From: Vibrio stylophorae
GTDB taxonomy: Bacteria; Pseudomonadota; Gammaproteobacteria; Enterobacterales; Vibrionaceae
Direction: 5' to 3'
Length of the DNA: 64,000 bases
Assembly: GCF_921293875.1 (NCBI RefSeq)
Contig: NZ_CAKLDI010000001.1
Span: forward strand, 1,923,915-1,987,914
Part shown: piece after piece, positions 25,962 to 36,328 of the stretch
How the letters are laid out: each line of letters begins with the position of its first letter
Numbering within the stretch: the first letter of the stretch is position 1
Position numbers and translations under genes: made by a program
Notes under the pieces: model-generated
The model's database searches: none
What the model saw: only the letters and a program-made list of their open reading frames with translations
Told to the model about the DNA's origin: nothing

Positions 25962-26077
25962 GGATTGACCCTAATCACCGGAACACGCAACACATGGCCA
26001 CGACTATCTTATGGATTTGAGACTTGAAGATTTGAGGCAAGACGCATCTAGCGCGGCTTGCCTCAAATAAAAAAGTA

Positions 26078-26485
26078 TCAATGCATTGCCGCTTCAGGAC
26101 GATTGATCCAATACACCCAAGCAAAAAACAGCATAAACACTAAGTCATTTAAACCGTAGATACTATAGAAAATGCCAGCGAACAGATCTTGTTGATACAC
26201 CGCATCCAGTGCTTCTTTAGAATACCAAGTGAGCCATGCCAACACGTAAACCAATTTCTCGATAGTAAATGCTGCAGCCAGCCAACGAACATTGCCCTTA
26301 ATTTGAGAAGCCCCTAAATAAGCGAAGCCCCAAATTACAATCATCAGCAAGCCAAAGTTGGACATCACCACAGGATCGGCAATGTGAATCGCACTATTCG
26401 TAAATAAACGAGAAAAAATCAGCACGCCACCAATATTCATAGCGCCAGCAGCAATAAAACCCCATTTCACGAGATGCGCTTTCAT
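26078..26485 (-). CDS. Hypothetical four-helix membrane protein
   Basis: 135 residues with four membrane segments (about 7-27, 42-60, 66-86 and 104-125) and very short loops. There is no motif I can name. A well-spaced purine-rich GGAGATTATTCG precedes the ATG. It lies downstream of and on the same strand as an NAD(P)-binding protein, 40 bases away, so the two may be co-transcribed. Confidence 0.7.
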   Translation of the reverse strand: MKAHLVKWGFIAAGAMNIGGVLIFSRLFTNSAIHIADPVVMSNFGLLMIVIWGFAYLGASQIKGNVRWLAAAFTIEKLVYVLAWLTWYSKEALDAVYQQDLFAGIFYSIYGLNDLVFMLFFAWVYWINRPEAAMH

Positions 26486-26525
26486 CGAATAATCTCCACA
26501 AAATCAATTGATCAAGTATGGAAGA

Positions 26526-27200
26526 CTATGCGCGCGCTAACTGCATCATTTGTGATGCAGTCAAATATTCAACGCAGTCTGTCGATGGATGTTTCGCCCG
26601 AGATAACACAGCTTTCGCCATATCCTTAGCTTCGATGGGCTGATAGTTCATTAAACTGCCTTTCATCACAGGACGCAGCACCTTAAGTAGCCCCTGCACC
26701 AAGACTTCATCTTTTCTTGATTCGCTTCGCTCACCGGCAAGTGGTCCTGGATGCAAAAAAGTCAGCCGTGAAAAACAAAGTGACTGCACTTTCGCCTCCA
26801 TTTGCCCTTTACAGCGCAAATAGTGAGAAAAAGCACGAGGATTGGCGCCAATGCAGGAGACCACAAAAAGATGCGTCACCCCCATGCGCTGCATCACCTT
26901 GGCAGTATGTGCGACCAAATCCACATCAACCGCATAAAAGTTCGCTTTGCTGCCCGCTTTTTTGATGGTGGTGCCGAGTGCAATTACCCCTACCGAAGGG
27001 GCAATATCATCACGACTTAATACCGGTGCCTGTAGATCATCACTGATCCATTGTTTGAGTTTGTTGTTTTCAGCACTCAAGGCACGCCGAGTCAAAGTAT
27101 GCACCTGACTCACACTGTCATCATTGAGCGTGGCTTCCAATACGGCTTGGCCGACCAAACCTGTCGCCCCTGCAATCACCCAGCTGACTTGCTCTTTCAT
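26526..27200 (-). CDS. NAD(P)-binding Rossmann-fold protein (atypical SDR, TIP30-like)
   Basis: About 224 residues. The N-terminal nucleotide-binding loop GATGLVG (about 11-17) and the downstream pattern LGTTIKKAGSKANFYAVD-V match the short atypical-SDR family around HTATIP2/YbjT-type proteins. The usual YxxxK catalytic pair is not evident, so an oxidoreductase activity is uncertain. Start: two ATGs at 27203 and 27200; AGGAG is only two bases from the first but five from the second. It is likely the first gene of a pair with the following membrane protein. Confidence 0.8.
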   Translation of the reverse strand: MKEQVSWVIAGATGLVGQAVLEATLNDDSVSQVHTLTRRALSAENNKLKQWISDDLQAPVLSRDDIAPSVGVIALGTTIKKAGSKANFYAVDVDLVAHTAKVMQRMGVTHLFVVSCIGANPRAFSHYLRCKGQMEAKVQSLCFSRLTFLHPGPLAGERSESRKDEVLVQGLLKVLRPVMKGSLMNYQPIEAKDMAKAVLSRAKHPSTDCVEYLTASQMMQLARA

Positions 27201-27409
27201 CATGGCTCCTATCAATAAACCATCTGTTGTTATTTTAGTGCGACAAGATGAGCCTAGTTAGCTGAATCGAGGCTAGATGAAATGCAATTGAGTGCGTTCG
27301 AAAAATAAAGTTGATATGTGCAGCAATGGTTCAAGTGCACCAATAGTGAGATAAAGAATACGTGGGGAAAATGTAGAAATAGGACGTGTTTACAGCTATA
27401 AAAACGGGT

Positions 27410-27522
27410 GAAGGCCCTACCCCAGCCACATCCCGGCACATACGTCGCCCGCTGTGGCTGCTTCCTTCCGGACCTGACCAAGTTCACGAGGTAGTATTGC
27501 GAGAGGACCAAGGAGGACCTTC
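27410..27522 (-). ncRNA. ffs: Signal recognition particle 4.5S RNA
   Basis: A 113-nt RNA on the minus strand. The conserved SRP domain IV is present: GGTCAGGTCCGGAAGGAAGC with the GGAA tetraloop region and the asymmetric loop, followed by GTGCCGGGATGT, almost as in E. coli 4.5S RNA. Ends pair as a long rod (GAAGGTCCT with AGGGCCTTC). It binds Ffh to target inner-membrane proteins. The neighbours ybaZ, ybaY and tesB match the E. coli ffs region. Confidence 0.97.
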
Positions 27523-27549
27523 ATAGATAAGCTGTTTCCAGCGGTTTGC

Positions 27550-27578
27550 ATTATGGGTAATGGCCATTTTAATTGCAA
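27550..27578 (-). promoter_or_regulatory. Promoter of ffs
   Basis: On the minus strand, TTGCAA (-35, 27573-27578) and CATAAT (-10, 27550-27555) are separated by exactly 17 bp. A start near 27543 would give a leader of about 20 bases before the mature RNA, like the RNase P-processed leader of E. coli 4.5S RNA. Confidence 0.7.
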
Positions 27579-27699
27579 GTGATAATCCCAAGTTCTGCGC
27601 CGACTGCGGTGAAATTAATCAAATCATCATCTTGCGTGCTTGAATATCCCTCTCTACTATTCGGTGTCATTCATCACTCTACATAAGCGGCAAAATGCC

Positions 27700-27999
27700 A
27701 TGACCTTAGAACAATTTGCGCCCATGGTGTACAGCATCTTAAGCCAGCTACCTGAAGGCAAAGTGGTGAGTTATGGCCAAATCGCGAAAATGACGGGCTA
27801 CCCAAGCTATGCTCGCCTTGTGGCGCGAGCGCTCAAACAAATTCCAAAGGGAAGCTGCTTACCTTGGTATCGTGTGGTCAATAGCCGTTATCAAATTAGC
27901 CTCACAGGGCCTGATTTTGTACGGCAAAAAGAGCACTTACAGTGTGAAGGGGTGTTGGTGGATGCGCAGGGGTATATTGGGAAAAACTATCGCTTATAA
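27700..27999 (+). CDS. ybaZ: Alkyltransferase-like protein (ATL), MGMT family
   Basis: A 99-residue protein with the DNA-binding fold of O6-alkylguanine-DNA alkyltransferase. The active-site PCHR motif is replaced by PWYR (in SCLPWYRVVNS), so it cannot accept alkyl groups. ATLs instead bind and flip O6-alkylguanine and hand it to nucleotide-excision repair. The helix-turn-helix core VSYGQIAKMTGYPSYARLVARAL is intact. The ATG at 27700 fits the family length; the frame extends 20 residues further. Order ffs-ybaZ-ybaY-tesB as in E. coli. Confidence 0.92.
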   Translation: MTLEQFAPMVYSILSQLPEGKVVSYGQIAKMTGYPSYARLVARALKQIPKGSCLPWYRVVNSRYQISLTGPDFVRQKEHLQCEGVLVDAQGYIGKNYRL

Positions 28000-28033
28000 G
28001 TACCTAGAGTACGCCTTGCCCCCACTTTGAAAC

Positions 28034-28062
28034 AAAAAAAGCGCTGTGAACAGCGCTTTTTT
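28034..28062. terminator. Bidirectional terminator between ybaZ and ybaY
   Basis: Stem GCGCTG/CAGCGC, four-base loop TGAA, with seven A on the left and six T on the right, placed between convergent genes. Confidence 0.92.
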
Positions 28063-28088
28063 AACTTGAAACTGATTCGATATCGCGC

Positions 28089-28544
28089 TTATTTTGAGCG
28101 GTCCACCATGCGCAAAATCAGGTGCGCTTGCTGGGTTTCTTCACTGTTGGTGATCACTGGATAGATGGTGTCGGTGGTAAACATCAACTGGCCATCAACA
28201 TCAATGCGGGCACGAATATTATAAGGGTGACGCGCGTTGATAAGGTTTGGATCGTATTCCAAAGTAAAGTTAAATGGCACTTGGTTGCCTTCTGCCATAA
28301 AACTGTCTTGGCTGATCACTTCGGCAGGCGCATCTGCAAAGGCGATATCTTCCAAGGTCACAGTGATCACCGCATCATCTGGCAAGGCAATGCGCTGAAG
28401 GTAGGTCAAGGTACCGCGAACTTCGGCCATTGGCTGCTCTTCTACAGTCGCTGATTGATCAGCTATCGTTGATTGAGGGGTTGTACTACAAGCTGTGGCA
28501 ACCAAGGCGACTGCGCCAAGCGCCAACAAACGGAAAAGTTTCAT
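28089..28544 (-). CDS. ybaY: YbaY-family lipoprotein
   Basis: A 151-residue lipoprotein: signal with lipobox VATAC, a Gln/Thr/Ser-rich tether, then a beta-sandwich domain (about 40-145) of the YbaY/YscW type with pattern VRGTLTYLQRIALPDDAVITVTLED. Function is poorly known; YscW-like relatives are secretin pilotins, but YbaY is not adjacent to a secretin here. It lies in the ffs-tesB neighbourhood as in enterobacteria. Confidence 0.9.
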   Translation of the reverse strand: MKLFRLLALGAVALVATACSTTPQSTIADQSATVEEQPMAEVRGTLTYLQRIALPDDAVITVTLEDIAFADAPAEVISQDSFMAEGNQVPFNFTLEYDPNLINARHPYNIRARIDVDGQLMFTTDTIYPVITNSEETQQAHLILRMVDRSK

Positions 28545-28816
28545 TGCAAACCTTCTTAGAATATCAAAGTAATCAGTATCTTCTCAGAGCCAAACAATTT
28601 GGCAAGCGTGTTTGCTCATTATAGCGAGTAATGACTCAATTCATCGGTGTGTTATCACAATATAACGTCTCTTTTTTTATCGACGCCTCATTATTAAGCC
28701 ACGCAATGCCCTCCAGCCAAGCAATCCGTGGCGGGCTCAGCGCACTGGTCTACATTTGTCTAAGCAGTAAAATATGCTAGCGTGATGCCAATTTATTGAA
28801 TCGGTAAGGAAAGACC

Positions 28817-29713
28817 ATGGGCCAGCCCCTCAATCACCTACTTAACCTATTGAATCTTGAAAAATTAGAATTGGGCCTGTTTCGCGGCCAAAGTGAAGAT
28901 TTAGGCTTACCCCAAGTGTATGGTGGACAAGTCATCGGCCAAGCATTGTCCGCAGCGAAAGATACGGTGGATCCTGCGCTGGCAGTGCATTCATTTCATA
29001 GCTACTTTTTGCGCCCAGGCAACCCAAAGCAACCCATTGTTTATGATGTGGAAAAATTGCGTGATGGCCGCAGCTTTAGCACTCGCCGTGTAAAAGCGAT
29101 TCAAAATGGCGTGCCAATTTTCTACCTAACCGCGTCTTACCATGGTGAAGAATCTGGGCTTGAGCATCAAAGCCAAATGCCAGATGTGCCACCACCGCAA
29201 GATGTCCCTTCAGAGCAAGAGCTAATTAAACAACTTGCCCCATATTTGCCAACCCATGTGGCTGAGTTTTTCAGCAAAGAAAAACCCATTGAAGTGCGAC
29301 CTGTTTATGTGGTGAACCCACTCAAACCAGAAAAAACGCCGCCAAAGCAATATATGTGGATTAAGGCCAATGGCAGTTTGCCAAACGATTTGCTGACCCA
29401 CCAATGCATGCTGGGATATGCCTCTGATTGGAACTTCCTGCCAACAGCGCTGCATACCCAAGGTCTTAGCCTGCTGTCACCCAATCTAAAAGTGGCTACC
29501 ATTGACCACTCAATGTGGTTCCATCGTCCATTTCGTTTTGATGATTGGCTGCTCTATGCCATCGATAACCCATCGAGCAGCAACTCGCGCGGCTTTGTAC
29601 GTGGTGAGATTTATGATGTGCATGGCCGCTTGGTGGCGTCTGCCGTGCAAGAAGGCCTGATTCGACAGGTAAAAACAGAGAAAGTCAAAGCCGATCAAGA
29701 TAGCCCAAAATAA
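28817..29713 (+). CDS. tesB: Acyl-CoA thioesterase II
   Basis: A 298-residue cytoplasmic double-hotdog thioesterase that hydrolyses medium and long acyl-CoA. The catalytic triad region is visible: Asp in [17 protein letters not shown], Ser/Asn in [15 protein letters not shown] and Gln in [10 protein letters not shown], corresponding to Asp204, Thr228 and Gln278 of E. coli TesB. AAGGAAAG precedes the ATG at proper spacing. It is divergent from ybaY. Confidence 0.95.
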   Translation: MGQPLNHLLNLLNLEKLELGLFRGQSEDLGLPQVYGGQVIGQALSAAKDTVDPALAVHSFHSYFLRPGNPKQPIVYDVEKLRDGRSFSTRRVKAIQNGVPIFYLTASYHGEESGLEHQSQMPDVPPPQDVPSEQELIKQLAPYLPTHVAEFFSKEKPIEVRPVYVVNPLKPEKTPPKQYMWIKANGSLPNDLLTHQCMLGYASDWNFLPTALHTQGLSLLSPNLKVATIDHSMWFHRPFRFDDWLLYAIDNPSSSNSRGFVRGEIYDVHGRLVASAVQEGLIRQVKTEKVKADQDSPK

Positions 29714-29787
29714 ACCGAGTAATGGGCTAGCCCTGACGAAGTACTAGGATATTGATTAGGGGCACATTCCACCAATATCCGTTCCGT

Positions 29788-29818
29788 AAAAAAACCAGCC
29801 AAATGGCTGGTTTTTTTA
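29788..29818. terminator. Terminator between tesB and the Lrp-family gene
   Basis: Stem AACCAGCC/GGCTGGTT with A-run before and seven T after; the genes are convergent, so it may act both ways. Confidence 0.92.
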
Positions 29819-29864
29819 TATCGATGATGTCGCGGAGTAACTCACGTAATCAGTCTGCCGCCCA

Positions 29865-30332
29865 TTAAAGCTCAAGCGCTGTGCTTTCTTTGAGCACTTC
29901 CATGGCAAAGCTTGAGGTCACATCCGTCAGGCCATCAATCTCATTGACGAGGCGCTTATAGAAACGGTCAAAAGCTGCCATATCCGCTACCTGTACGCGC
30001 AGCAAATAGTCATACTCACCCGCCATTCGATAACAGGCCATCACAGCATCGAAATGGTCAATGGCTTCCATAAATTTGCGATACCAACGCTCAGAGTGGT
30101 TTTGCGTTTTCAGCTGCACAAAAGCGATAAAGGGGCGCCCCACCAACTCAGCATCCAAAATCGCCACACGATTTCGAATCACACCCAAGCTTTCTAGGCG
30201 TTTAATCCGCTTCCAGCAAGGCGTGGAGGTGAGATGCACACTATCGGCGATGGCTTGCAAAGACAGCATGGCGTCCTTTTGCAAACGCATCAGGATCTTT
30301 TTATCAATTTCGTCGAGGGTAACTTTTTCCAT
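29865..30332 (-). CDS. Lrp/AsnC-family transcriptional regulator
   Basis: A 155-residue regulator: N-terminal helix-turn-helix (LDEIDKKILMRLQKDAMLSLQ, then VHLTSTPCWKRIKRLESLGVI) and C-terminal RAM ligand domain with GEYDYLLRVQVADMAAFDRF. Such proteins form octamers that sense amino acids. The target is unknown. ATG 30332 is preferred over an in-frame TTG three bases before. Its upstream region is shared with queC. Confidence 0.93.
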   Translation of the reverse strand: MEKVTLDEIDKKILMRLQKDAMLSLQAIADSVHLTSTPCWKRIKRLESLGVIRNRVAILDAELVGRPFIAFVQLKTQNHSERWYRKFMEAIDHFDAVMACYRMAGEYDYLLRVQVADMAAFDRFYKRLVNEIDGLTDVTSSFAMEVLKESTALEL

Positions 30333-30564
30333 CAATCTAATTATTTAGAAAATATTTCTCACAATGCATAAATTGAAATTAGCTTGGAACGCGCCCAGCA
30401 GCAATGGCTTTCATTCTTACGCGCGTGAGCCAGTTAGCAAATGACACAATTGCTGTGCTAGTAAATAGACCCATGAGATAAAAAACATACTGTTTACAGC
30501 TTTCAGCCCGCAATGATTGTCATTTACCCCTCATGCATTACACTGAGCAGCATTCTATACAACG

Positions 30565-31290
30565 ATGAGCACATCTATGTCAGCTTCAATTGCTGTGGTC
30601 GTTTTTAGCGGCGGCCAAGACTCCACCACCTGCTTAATTGACGCCCTTGCGCGATTTGATGAGGTTCACTGCGTGACCTTTGATTACGGTCAGCGTCATG
30701 CCCTTGAGATTGAAGTGGCAAAATCTGCGGCCAAAGCTTTGGGCGTGAAACACCATCGCATCATCGATATGGGCGTGCTTGGCGAGCTTGCCATTAGCTC
30801 CCTCACCCGAGATAACATTGAAGTCTCGCACGCACTGCAAGCCAATGGCTTACCCAACTCTTTTGTGCCGGGGCGCAATATCGCCTTTTTAACCTTTGCC
30901 GGTATTTATGCTTACCAAGTGGGCGCTGAGGCGGTGATCACTGGGGTATGTGAAACGGACTTTTCTGGCTATCCAGATTGTCGATATGAGTTTGTCAAAG
31001 CGCTGGAAAAAGCCTTGGTGCTCGGAATGGATCGCCCGCTTCGCATTGAAACGCCGCTGATGTGGCTGAATAAAGCGCAAACTTGGGCACTGGCAGACAA
31101 ACTTGGCAAACTTGAATTTGTACGAATGCAAACCCTGACCTGTTACAACGGGGTGATTGGTTCAGGCTGCGGCGATTGTCCTGCATGCAACCTTCGCCAA
31201 CAGGGTCTTGAGCAATACTTGGCTAATCAGACCGAAGTCCAGCGTGAGCTTGAAACCATTCAAAATAAGTCGTCCTTATCACTGCTTTAA
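30565..31290 (+). CDS. queC: 7-cyano-7-deazaguanine synthase
   Basis: A 241-residue ATP-dependent enzyme that converts 7-carboxy-7-deazaguanine and ammonia to preQ0 in queuosine synthesis. The PP-loop SGGQDST lies at 15-21, and the four zinc-binding cysteines (193, 202, 205, 208; spacing C-x8-C-x2-C-x2-C) are intact, as is PGRNIAFL. The ribosome-binding site is weak, and a second in-frame ATG at 30577 is possible as the start. It is monocistronic. Confidence 0.96.
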   Translation: MSTSMSASIAVVVFSGGQDSTTCLIDALARFDEVHCVTFDYGQRHALEIEVAKSAAKALGVKHHRIIDMGVLGELAISSLTRDNIEVSHALQANGLPNSFVPGRNIAFLTFAGIYAYQVGAEAVITGVCETDFSGYPDCRYEFVKALEKALVLGMDRPLRIETPLMWLNKAQTWALADKLGKLEFVRMQTLTCYNGVIGSGCGDCPACNLRQQGLEQYLANQTEVQRELETIQNKSSLSLL

Positions 31291-31366
31291 TGTGTCGCTG
31301 TGTTAACTGCGCGTTGATCAAGTATTCGATTTCAGCATATCGATAAAAATCATAACGATAGCAATA

Positions 31367-31396
31367 AAAAAAGGGGAAGCATGCTTCCCCTTTTCA
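31367..31396. terminator. Terminator between queC and the RND operon
   Basis: Stem GGGGAAGC/GCTTCCCC flanked by A-runs and four T; convergent genes share it. Confidence 0.88.
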
Positions 31397-31420
31397 TATC
31401 ATCCTCGCGCTTAGCAACCA

Positions 31421-34400
31421 CTAGCCATGGTTATGGCGCACTGGATGATCCTCTGATTCTAATTTGGCCAACTGCGCCGCAACATAACCTGGCGAGTGCG
31501 AATATTGGCACATCAAACGATACATCGCGGGAATGATCCCCAAGGTAATCAAGGTTGCCACCGCCATACCAAAGAACACCACAGTCCCCACCGCCATACG
31601 ACTTTCATAACCCGCGCCAGTTGAAATAATCAAAGGCACTGCGCCAAGTAACGTGGTAAAGGCTGTCATTAAGATCGGACGCAAACGACGCACCGATGCG
31701 TCAATAATCGCTTGCTCAAATGGACGACCCTGATCGCGCAGCTGGTTGGCAAACTCAACGATCAAGATACCGTTTTTGGTCACCATACCAATCAGCATAA
31801 TCATGCCGATTTGGCTAAAGACATCCAAAGAGAGGCCCATGATCCACAAACCAATCAAGCCACCTAAAATCCCCAGAGGTACGGTAAACATCACCACCAG
31901 CGGGTTCACAAAGCTTTCAAACTGCGCAGCAAGCACCAAATAAGCCACCAACAGTGCCAGACCAAAGACCATCATGGCTGAACTTTGGTTCTCTTTAAAA
32001 TCCTTGGACTCACCACTGTAGTGAATGGTGATATCTTTTGGCAGCAATTCCATGGCGCGACGATCAAGAAAATCAAGCGCTTCACTCAGCGTGGCCCCTT
32101 CAGACAAGTGCGCTTTTAAGGTGATGGATTTTTGCTTTTGGTAGTGGGTCAGCTTTTGCGCCGATGCCACCTCTTCCACCGAAGCCACCGTATCTAAAGT
32201 CACCAAACTGCCGTTGGCTCCGCGCAAGTAGATTTGGCTGAGATCGCTACTGTGATTAAAGCTGTCCTCATTACCACGCAAGTAGACATCGTACTCTTCA
32301 CCATGGTCAACAAAGGTGGTTTCACTGCGACCGCCGAGCATCACTTCCAAGGTTTCGGAAATTTCACGCACGCTAATACCAAGCTCAGCTGCGCGCTGGC
32401 GGTTAAGCCGCACCAGTAGCTCTGGTGTGGTTTCGGCATAATCAATATCCGCGCCGCGCATTAAGCCAGAACTATCCGCTTCATGTTTGAGCACCTGCGC
32501 CCATTTGTTGAGCTCTTGATAGTCGCTACCGCTCAGTACAAATCCAACAGGTTCGCCAGAGCCACCACCGGCACCAGGCATAAATGGCCAAACACGAATA
32601 TCAGACAAACCATCCAAGGCGCCAGCCACCATACCAAGGGCTTCTTTGGCGTGCATATCGCGATCGTTCCAGTCTTCGAGCTGAATAATCACAAAGGCCG
32701 TTTGATCCCCCGCACGGCCGCCAAAGGCTGGCGTATCATAGGAGATGGATTTCACCACACCATTGCCTACCAATGGCAATAGACGCGCCTCCACCTCATT
32801 CATATTTTGCACCATGCGGTTATAACTGGTGCCTTCTGCGCCTTTTACAAAGGCAAAAATCACGCCGCGATCCTGCGATGGAAGCAAGTCAGAAGGAATG
32901 GCTTTAAACAACAATCCAGCCAAACCAATACACCCCAACATCACCACAGGAGCCCACCAGCGACCGCGCATGACAACGCCAAGGCAACGACGATAAGCCG
33001 CTTCAACTCGCGCAAAAATGCGATCCATAAAAGCAGCAAAACGCCCTTTTTTCACATTCAGCTTGAGTAGTTTACTAGCCAACACCGGCGTTAGGGTGAG
33101 CGCGATGAGTGAGGAGAACATCACGGAAACCGCCAGCATCACCGAAAATTCAGTAAAGAAGCGACCGACCATGCCGTCCATAAAGGAGATGGGCAAAAAC
33201 ACCATGACCAACACCAAGGTGGTGGCGATCACCGCAAAACCAACCTCACGAGTACCTTTGTAGGCAGCAAGAAGTGGCGACTCGCCCTGCTCAATATGGT
33301 GGAAAATGTTTTCCACCACCACAATGGCATCATCCACCACCAAGCCAATGGCCAAAATCAGCGCCATCAGGGTGAGTAGGTTAATGGAATAGCCAAAGGC
33401 GTAAGCGCAAATAAAGGCAGAGATCAAAGAGACCGGAACAGTTACCGCCGGAATAATGGTGGCGCGCACCTGACCGATAAAGATATAGAGCACCAAGATC
33501 ACCAGTACCGCCGTCATTGCCAGCGTCACATATACCTCGGTAATGGAGCGGTCAATATAGAGGCTGGAGTCATAATCCACTTCAAAGGTCATTTGATCTG
33601 GCAAAAAGGGCTGCATCGCCGCCACTTCAGCAATTACATCTTGCGCCACCGACACTGGGTTGGCGTCAGATTGATTAATCACCGCCAAACTGAGGGTTTG
33701 TACGCCATCACTTTTAAAGGTGGCATCTTCATTCATCGCACCGACATAAACGTCGGCCACATCTTTTAAATAGATCGGTAAACCATTTTGATGGCGCACC
33801 ACCAACTGAGAAAAATCTTCAGCCGTGTTGTAAAGACGCTCAGTACGCACCGCCATCACAGTGACATCGTTACGCACCTCGCCACCTGGGCTTTCCAAGT
33901 TTTCCGAGCGCAGCGCATTGACAATATCTGAGGTCGTCACGCCGCGACCCGCCATGCGCACCGGATCAAGCTTGACGTACATCACCTTATAAAGCGCGCC
34001 ATAAAGATCAACGGAACTCACACCAGTAATCAGATTAAAGCGATCCATCAACTCGCGCTCGGCGTAATCAGTGAGCTGAGTGCGATCCATCACAGGTGAG
34101 CTGAGCTTGATGTAGATGGCAGGCTCGCCTTCACCATTATCACGAGAGACAATGGGCTCATCGGCTTCTTCGGGCAAGCGGCCTTGCGCGCGCGCTACGG
34201 CGTCACGCACATCGCTTAAACCTTCCAGAATGTCCCATTCCAAATCAAAGGTAATGGTGACCCAAGACATGCCATTACGGCTGGTGGAGACAATGGTATC
34301 GATACCGCTAATGCCTGAGAGCTGATCTTCAAGCACTTGGCTGACCTGACTTTCCATAATCGAAGCCGAGGCGCCATCGTAGCGGGTCATAATTGAGATC

Positions 34401-34531
34401 ACCGGACTATCAACATCCGGCATTTCACGCACGGCTAACTTAGTAAAGGAAACCGCACCAAAAATACATAACAGCAAACTAAGTACCAGCGCCACAACCG
34501 GGCGCTTGACTGAGGTGTCAGACAACCACAT
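31421..34531 (-). CDS. RND-family efflux permease (HAE-1 type)
   Basis: A 1036-residue inner-membrane proton antiporter of the AcrB/MexB superfamily with twelve membrane helices and two large periplasmic loops. The proton-relay motif in TM4 is present (IGLVVDDAIVVVENI, paired Asp). TM10-11 features GMVTKNGILIVEFANQ are intact. With the adaptor encoded upstream it would form a tripartite drug/bile/dye pump, but no TolC gene is in the operon, so a TolC-type channel from elsewhere is needed. The start overlaps the adaptor's stop by one base (TAATG). Confidence 0.95.
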   Translation of the reverse strand: MWLSDTSVKRPVVALVLSLLLCIFGAVSFTKLAVREMPDVDSPVISIMTRYDGASASIMESQVSQVLEDQLSGISGIDTIVSTSRNGMSWVTITFDLEWDILEGLSDVRDAVARAQGRLPEEADEPIVSRDNGEGEPAIYIKLSSPVMDRTQLTDYAERELMDRFNLITGVSSVDLYGALYKVMYVKLDPVRMAGRGVTTSDIVNALRSENLESPGGEVRNDVTVMAVRTERLYNTAEDFSQLVVRHQNGLPIYLKDVADVYVGAMNEDATFKSDGVQTLSLAVINQSDANPVSVAQDVIAEVAAMQPFLPDQMTFEVDYDSSLYIDRSITEVYVTLAMTAVLVILVLYIFIGQVRATIIPAVTVPVSLISAFICAYAFGYSINLLTLMALILAIGLVVDDAIVVVENIFHHIEQGESPLLAAYKGTREVGFAVIATTLVLVMVFLPISFMDGMVGRFFTEFSVMLAVSVMFSSLIALTLTPVLASKLLKLNVKKGRFAAFMDRIFARVEAAYRRCLGVVMRGRWWAPVVMLGCIGLAGLLFKAIPSDLLPSQDRGVIFAFVKGAEGTSYNRMVQNMNEVEARLLPLVGNGVVKSISYDTPAFGGRAGDQTAFVIIQLEDWNDRDMHAKEALGMVAGALDGLSDIRVWPFMPGAGGGSGEPVGFVLSGSDYQELNKWAQVLKHEADSSGLMRGADIDYAETTPELLVRLNRQRAAELGISVREISETLEVMLGGRSETTFVDHGEEYDVYLRGNEDSFNHSSDLSQIYLRGANGSLVTLDTVASVEEVASAQKLTHYQKQKSITLKAHLSEGATLSEALDFLDRRAMELLPKDITIHYSGESKDFKENQSSAMMVFGLALLVAYLVLAAQFESFVNPLVVMFTVPLGILGGLIGLWIMGLSLDVFSQIGMIMLIGMVTKNGILIVEFANQLRDQGRPFEQAIIDASVRRLRPILMTAFTTLLGAVPLIISTGAGYESRMAVGTVVFFGMAVATLITLGIIPAMYRLMCQYSHSPGYVAAQLAKLESEDHPVRHNHG

Positions 34532-35613
34532 TAGTTGCGCTCCTCAGAAGCTGTTTGATCTTGAACAGAAACAGTTTGCTCTTGAATCATCACACGCGCA
34601 CCGTCGCGCATATTCACCAAGCCTTGCAGCACGATGGTTGCACCTGCATCAAGCCCTTGCTCAATCATCACTTTATTATCTGAGCGTGCGCCTAACACCA
34701 CTTCAGTGCGCACCGCTTTGCCATCGACAATACGATAGACATAACGCTTGGTGCCTTGGTACTCGATGGATTGAATCGGAACCACTGGTTTTTCAACGGC
34801 TGGCATTTGCAACACGGCTTGCATCAACATGCCCGGTTTTAAGGCCTGCTTGGTATTTTCAAATTCACTGCGAATACGCACGGTTAAGGCTTGCGGATCA
34901 ATGCGGCTATCAATGGCCACTAACTTGCCATAAAAGGGCTGCGGCCAAGCTTGACTGTGCGCTTCCACGGCCATACCGACCTTAAGTTTGGCCAAATACT
35001 GCTCTGGAATCGGCAATTCAAGCCACATCACCTGAAGATCGTCCAAGCTCATCAGTGGATCGCCACTGTTCACTGTCATACCTCGGCTTAGGTCAAATAG
35101 CCCCACAGTGCCATCAAAGGGTGCTTTAATCTGACGAAAAGCCAGCTCCGCGCGTGCTGCATCTAAACGGGCTTTGGCCACAGCAACGGCGGCAACCTGC
35201 GCATCGAGTTCGGTTTGCGTTAATGCGCCGCGCTTGGCAAGGCGGGCAAATTCAGTACGCTTTCGTTCTTCATCACGCCAATAGGCTAGCGCTTCTGCTA
35301 CTGCGGCTTGCTGCTTTGCTGATTCTAAGCGCACCAGCATTTGTCCCATTTTGACCTGATCACCCGGCTTAACCAGTACCGCATCAATGCGACCACTCAC
35401 TTCAGGTGCCAGTGTCACCTGCTGCTGAGCCGTCAGTTTACCTATGGTATTGACCTCGGAATTTAGGGCTTGGGTTTGCACTTGATAGGTGGTGACCGAA
35501 ACAGCGTAATCGCCAGGATTACCTCGTGGTGGTTTGGCCCAACTTGGCACAGAGAAAAAAGCACAAAATAGAACAAAAACAGGAAGGTGTTTAGAAAAAC
35601 GGCGTTTACACAT
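34531..35613 (-). CDS. RND periplasmic adaptor (membrane fusion protein)
   Basis: A 360-residue adaptor with a cleavable signal peptide (1-26, ending PSWA) but no lipobox. Order: barrel-sandwich lipoyl half (EVSGRIDAVLVKPGDQVKMGQMLVRLE, about 68-95), alpha-hairpin (about 97-160), second lipoyl half (IKAPFDGTVGLFDLSRGMTV), beta-barrel and membrane-proximal domains. It bridges the permease to an outer-membrane channel. First gene of a two-gene operon; no local regulator is visible. Confidence 0.93.
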   Translation of the reverse strand: MCKRRFSKHLPVFVLFCAFFSVPSWAKPPRGNPGDYAVSVTTYQVQTQALNSEVNTIGKLTAQQQVTLAPEVSGRIDAVLVKPGDQVKMGQMLVRLESAKQQAAVAEALAYWRDEERKRTEFARLAKRGALTQTELDAQVAAVAVAKARLDAARAELAFRQIKAPFDGTVGLFDLSRGMTVNSGDPLMSLDDLQVMWLELPIPEQYLAKLKVGMAVEAHSQAWPQPFYGKLVAIDSRIDPQALTVRIRSEFENTKQALKPGMLMQAVLQMPAVEKPVVPIQSIEYQGTKRYVYRIVDGKAVRTEVVLGARSDNKVMIEQGLDAGATIVLQGLVNMRDGARVMIQEQTVSVQDQTASEERN

Positions 35614-35778
35614 GTCGCTTACATCATCGCGGTGAATTTTGAACCACAGCAGTTTACTCCATTCTCTATAGTGACAAAGTAAAGCAGTGTAAAGGTGCGA
35701 AAATTTGTGCGTTTTAGCGCTATTTTATGCACTACGCACGAAAATTAGGCAGTCAGATCTATTTTTCAAAAAAAGGGG

Positions 35779-35806
35779 TTTACAGTCCGTAATGGTTTGA
35801 TATGAT
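35779..35806 (+). promoter_or_regulatory. Promoter of the tRNA-Tyr array
   Basis: TTTACA (-35) and TATGAT (-10) with 16 bp between, followed by a GC-rich discriminator GCGCCCGC as in stringently controlled stable-RNA promoters, 15 bases before the first tRNA. Confidence 0.75.
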
Positions 35807-35820
35807 GCGCCCGCACTTGT

Positions 35821-35905
<85 letters not shown>

Positions 35906-35958
35906 TCATTCGCTTTATGGCTGATTTGCGGTAAAGCAAACAATAGAATAAATCCCGT

Positions 35959-36043
35959 GGAGGGATTCCCGAGTGGCCAAAGGGATCAGACTGTAAATCT
36001 GACGGCTCCGCCTTCGAAGGTTCGAATCCTTCTCCCTCCACCA
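35959..36043 (+). tRNA. tRNA-Tyr (GTA), copy 2, variant acceptor pair
   Basis: As copy 1, except the seventh acceptor pair is A-T (GGAGGGA with TCCCTCC) in place of G-C: a compensatory double change that keeps the stem. CCA is encoded. Confidence 0.97.
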
Positions 36044-36097
36044 TCATTCTTCAACGCAGCTTTTTGCTGTGATGAAACTAAAATTTGAAATACTCGT

Positions 36098-36182
<85 letters not shown>

Positions 36183-36237
36183 TCATTCTTCAGCGCAGCT
36201 TTTACTGTGATGAACACTAAAAATTAGAAATACTCGT

Positions 36238-36322
<85 letters not shown>

Positions 36323-36328
36323 TCTTTT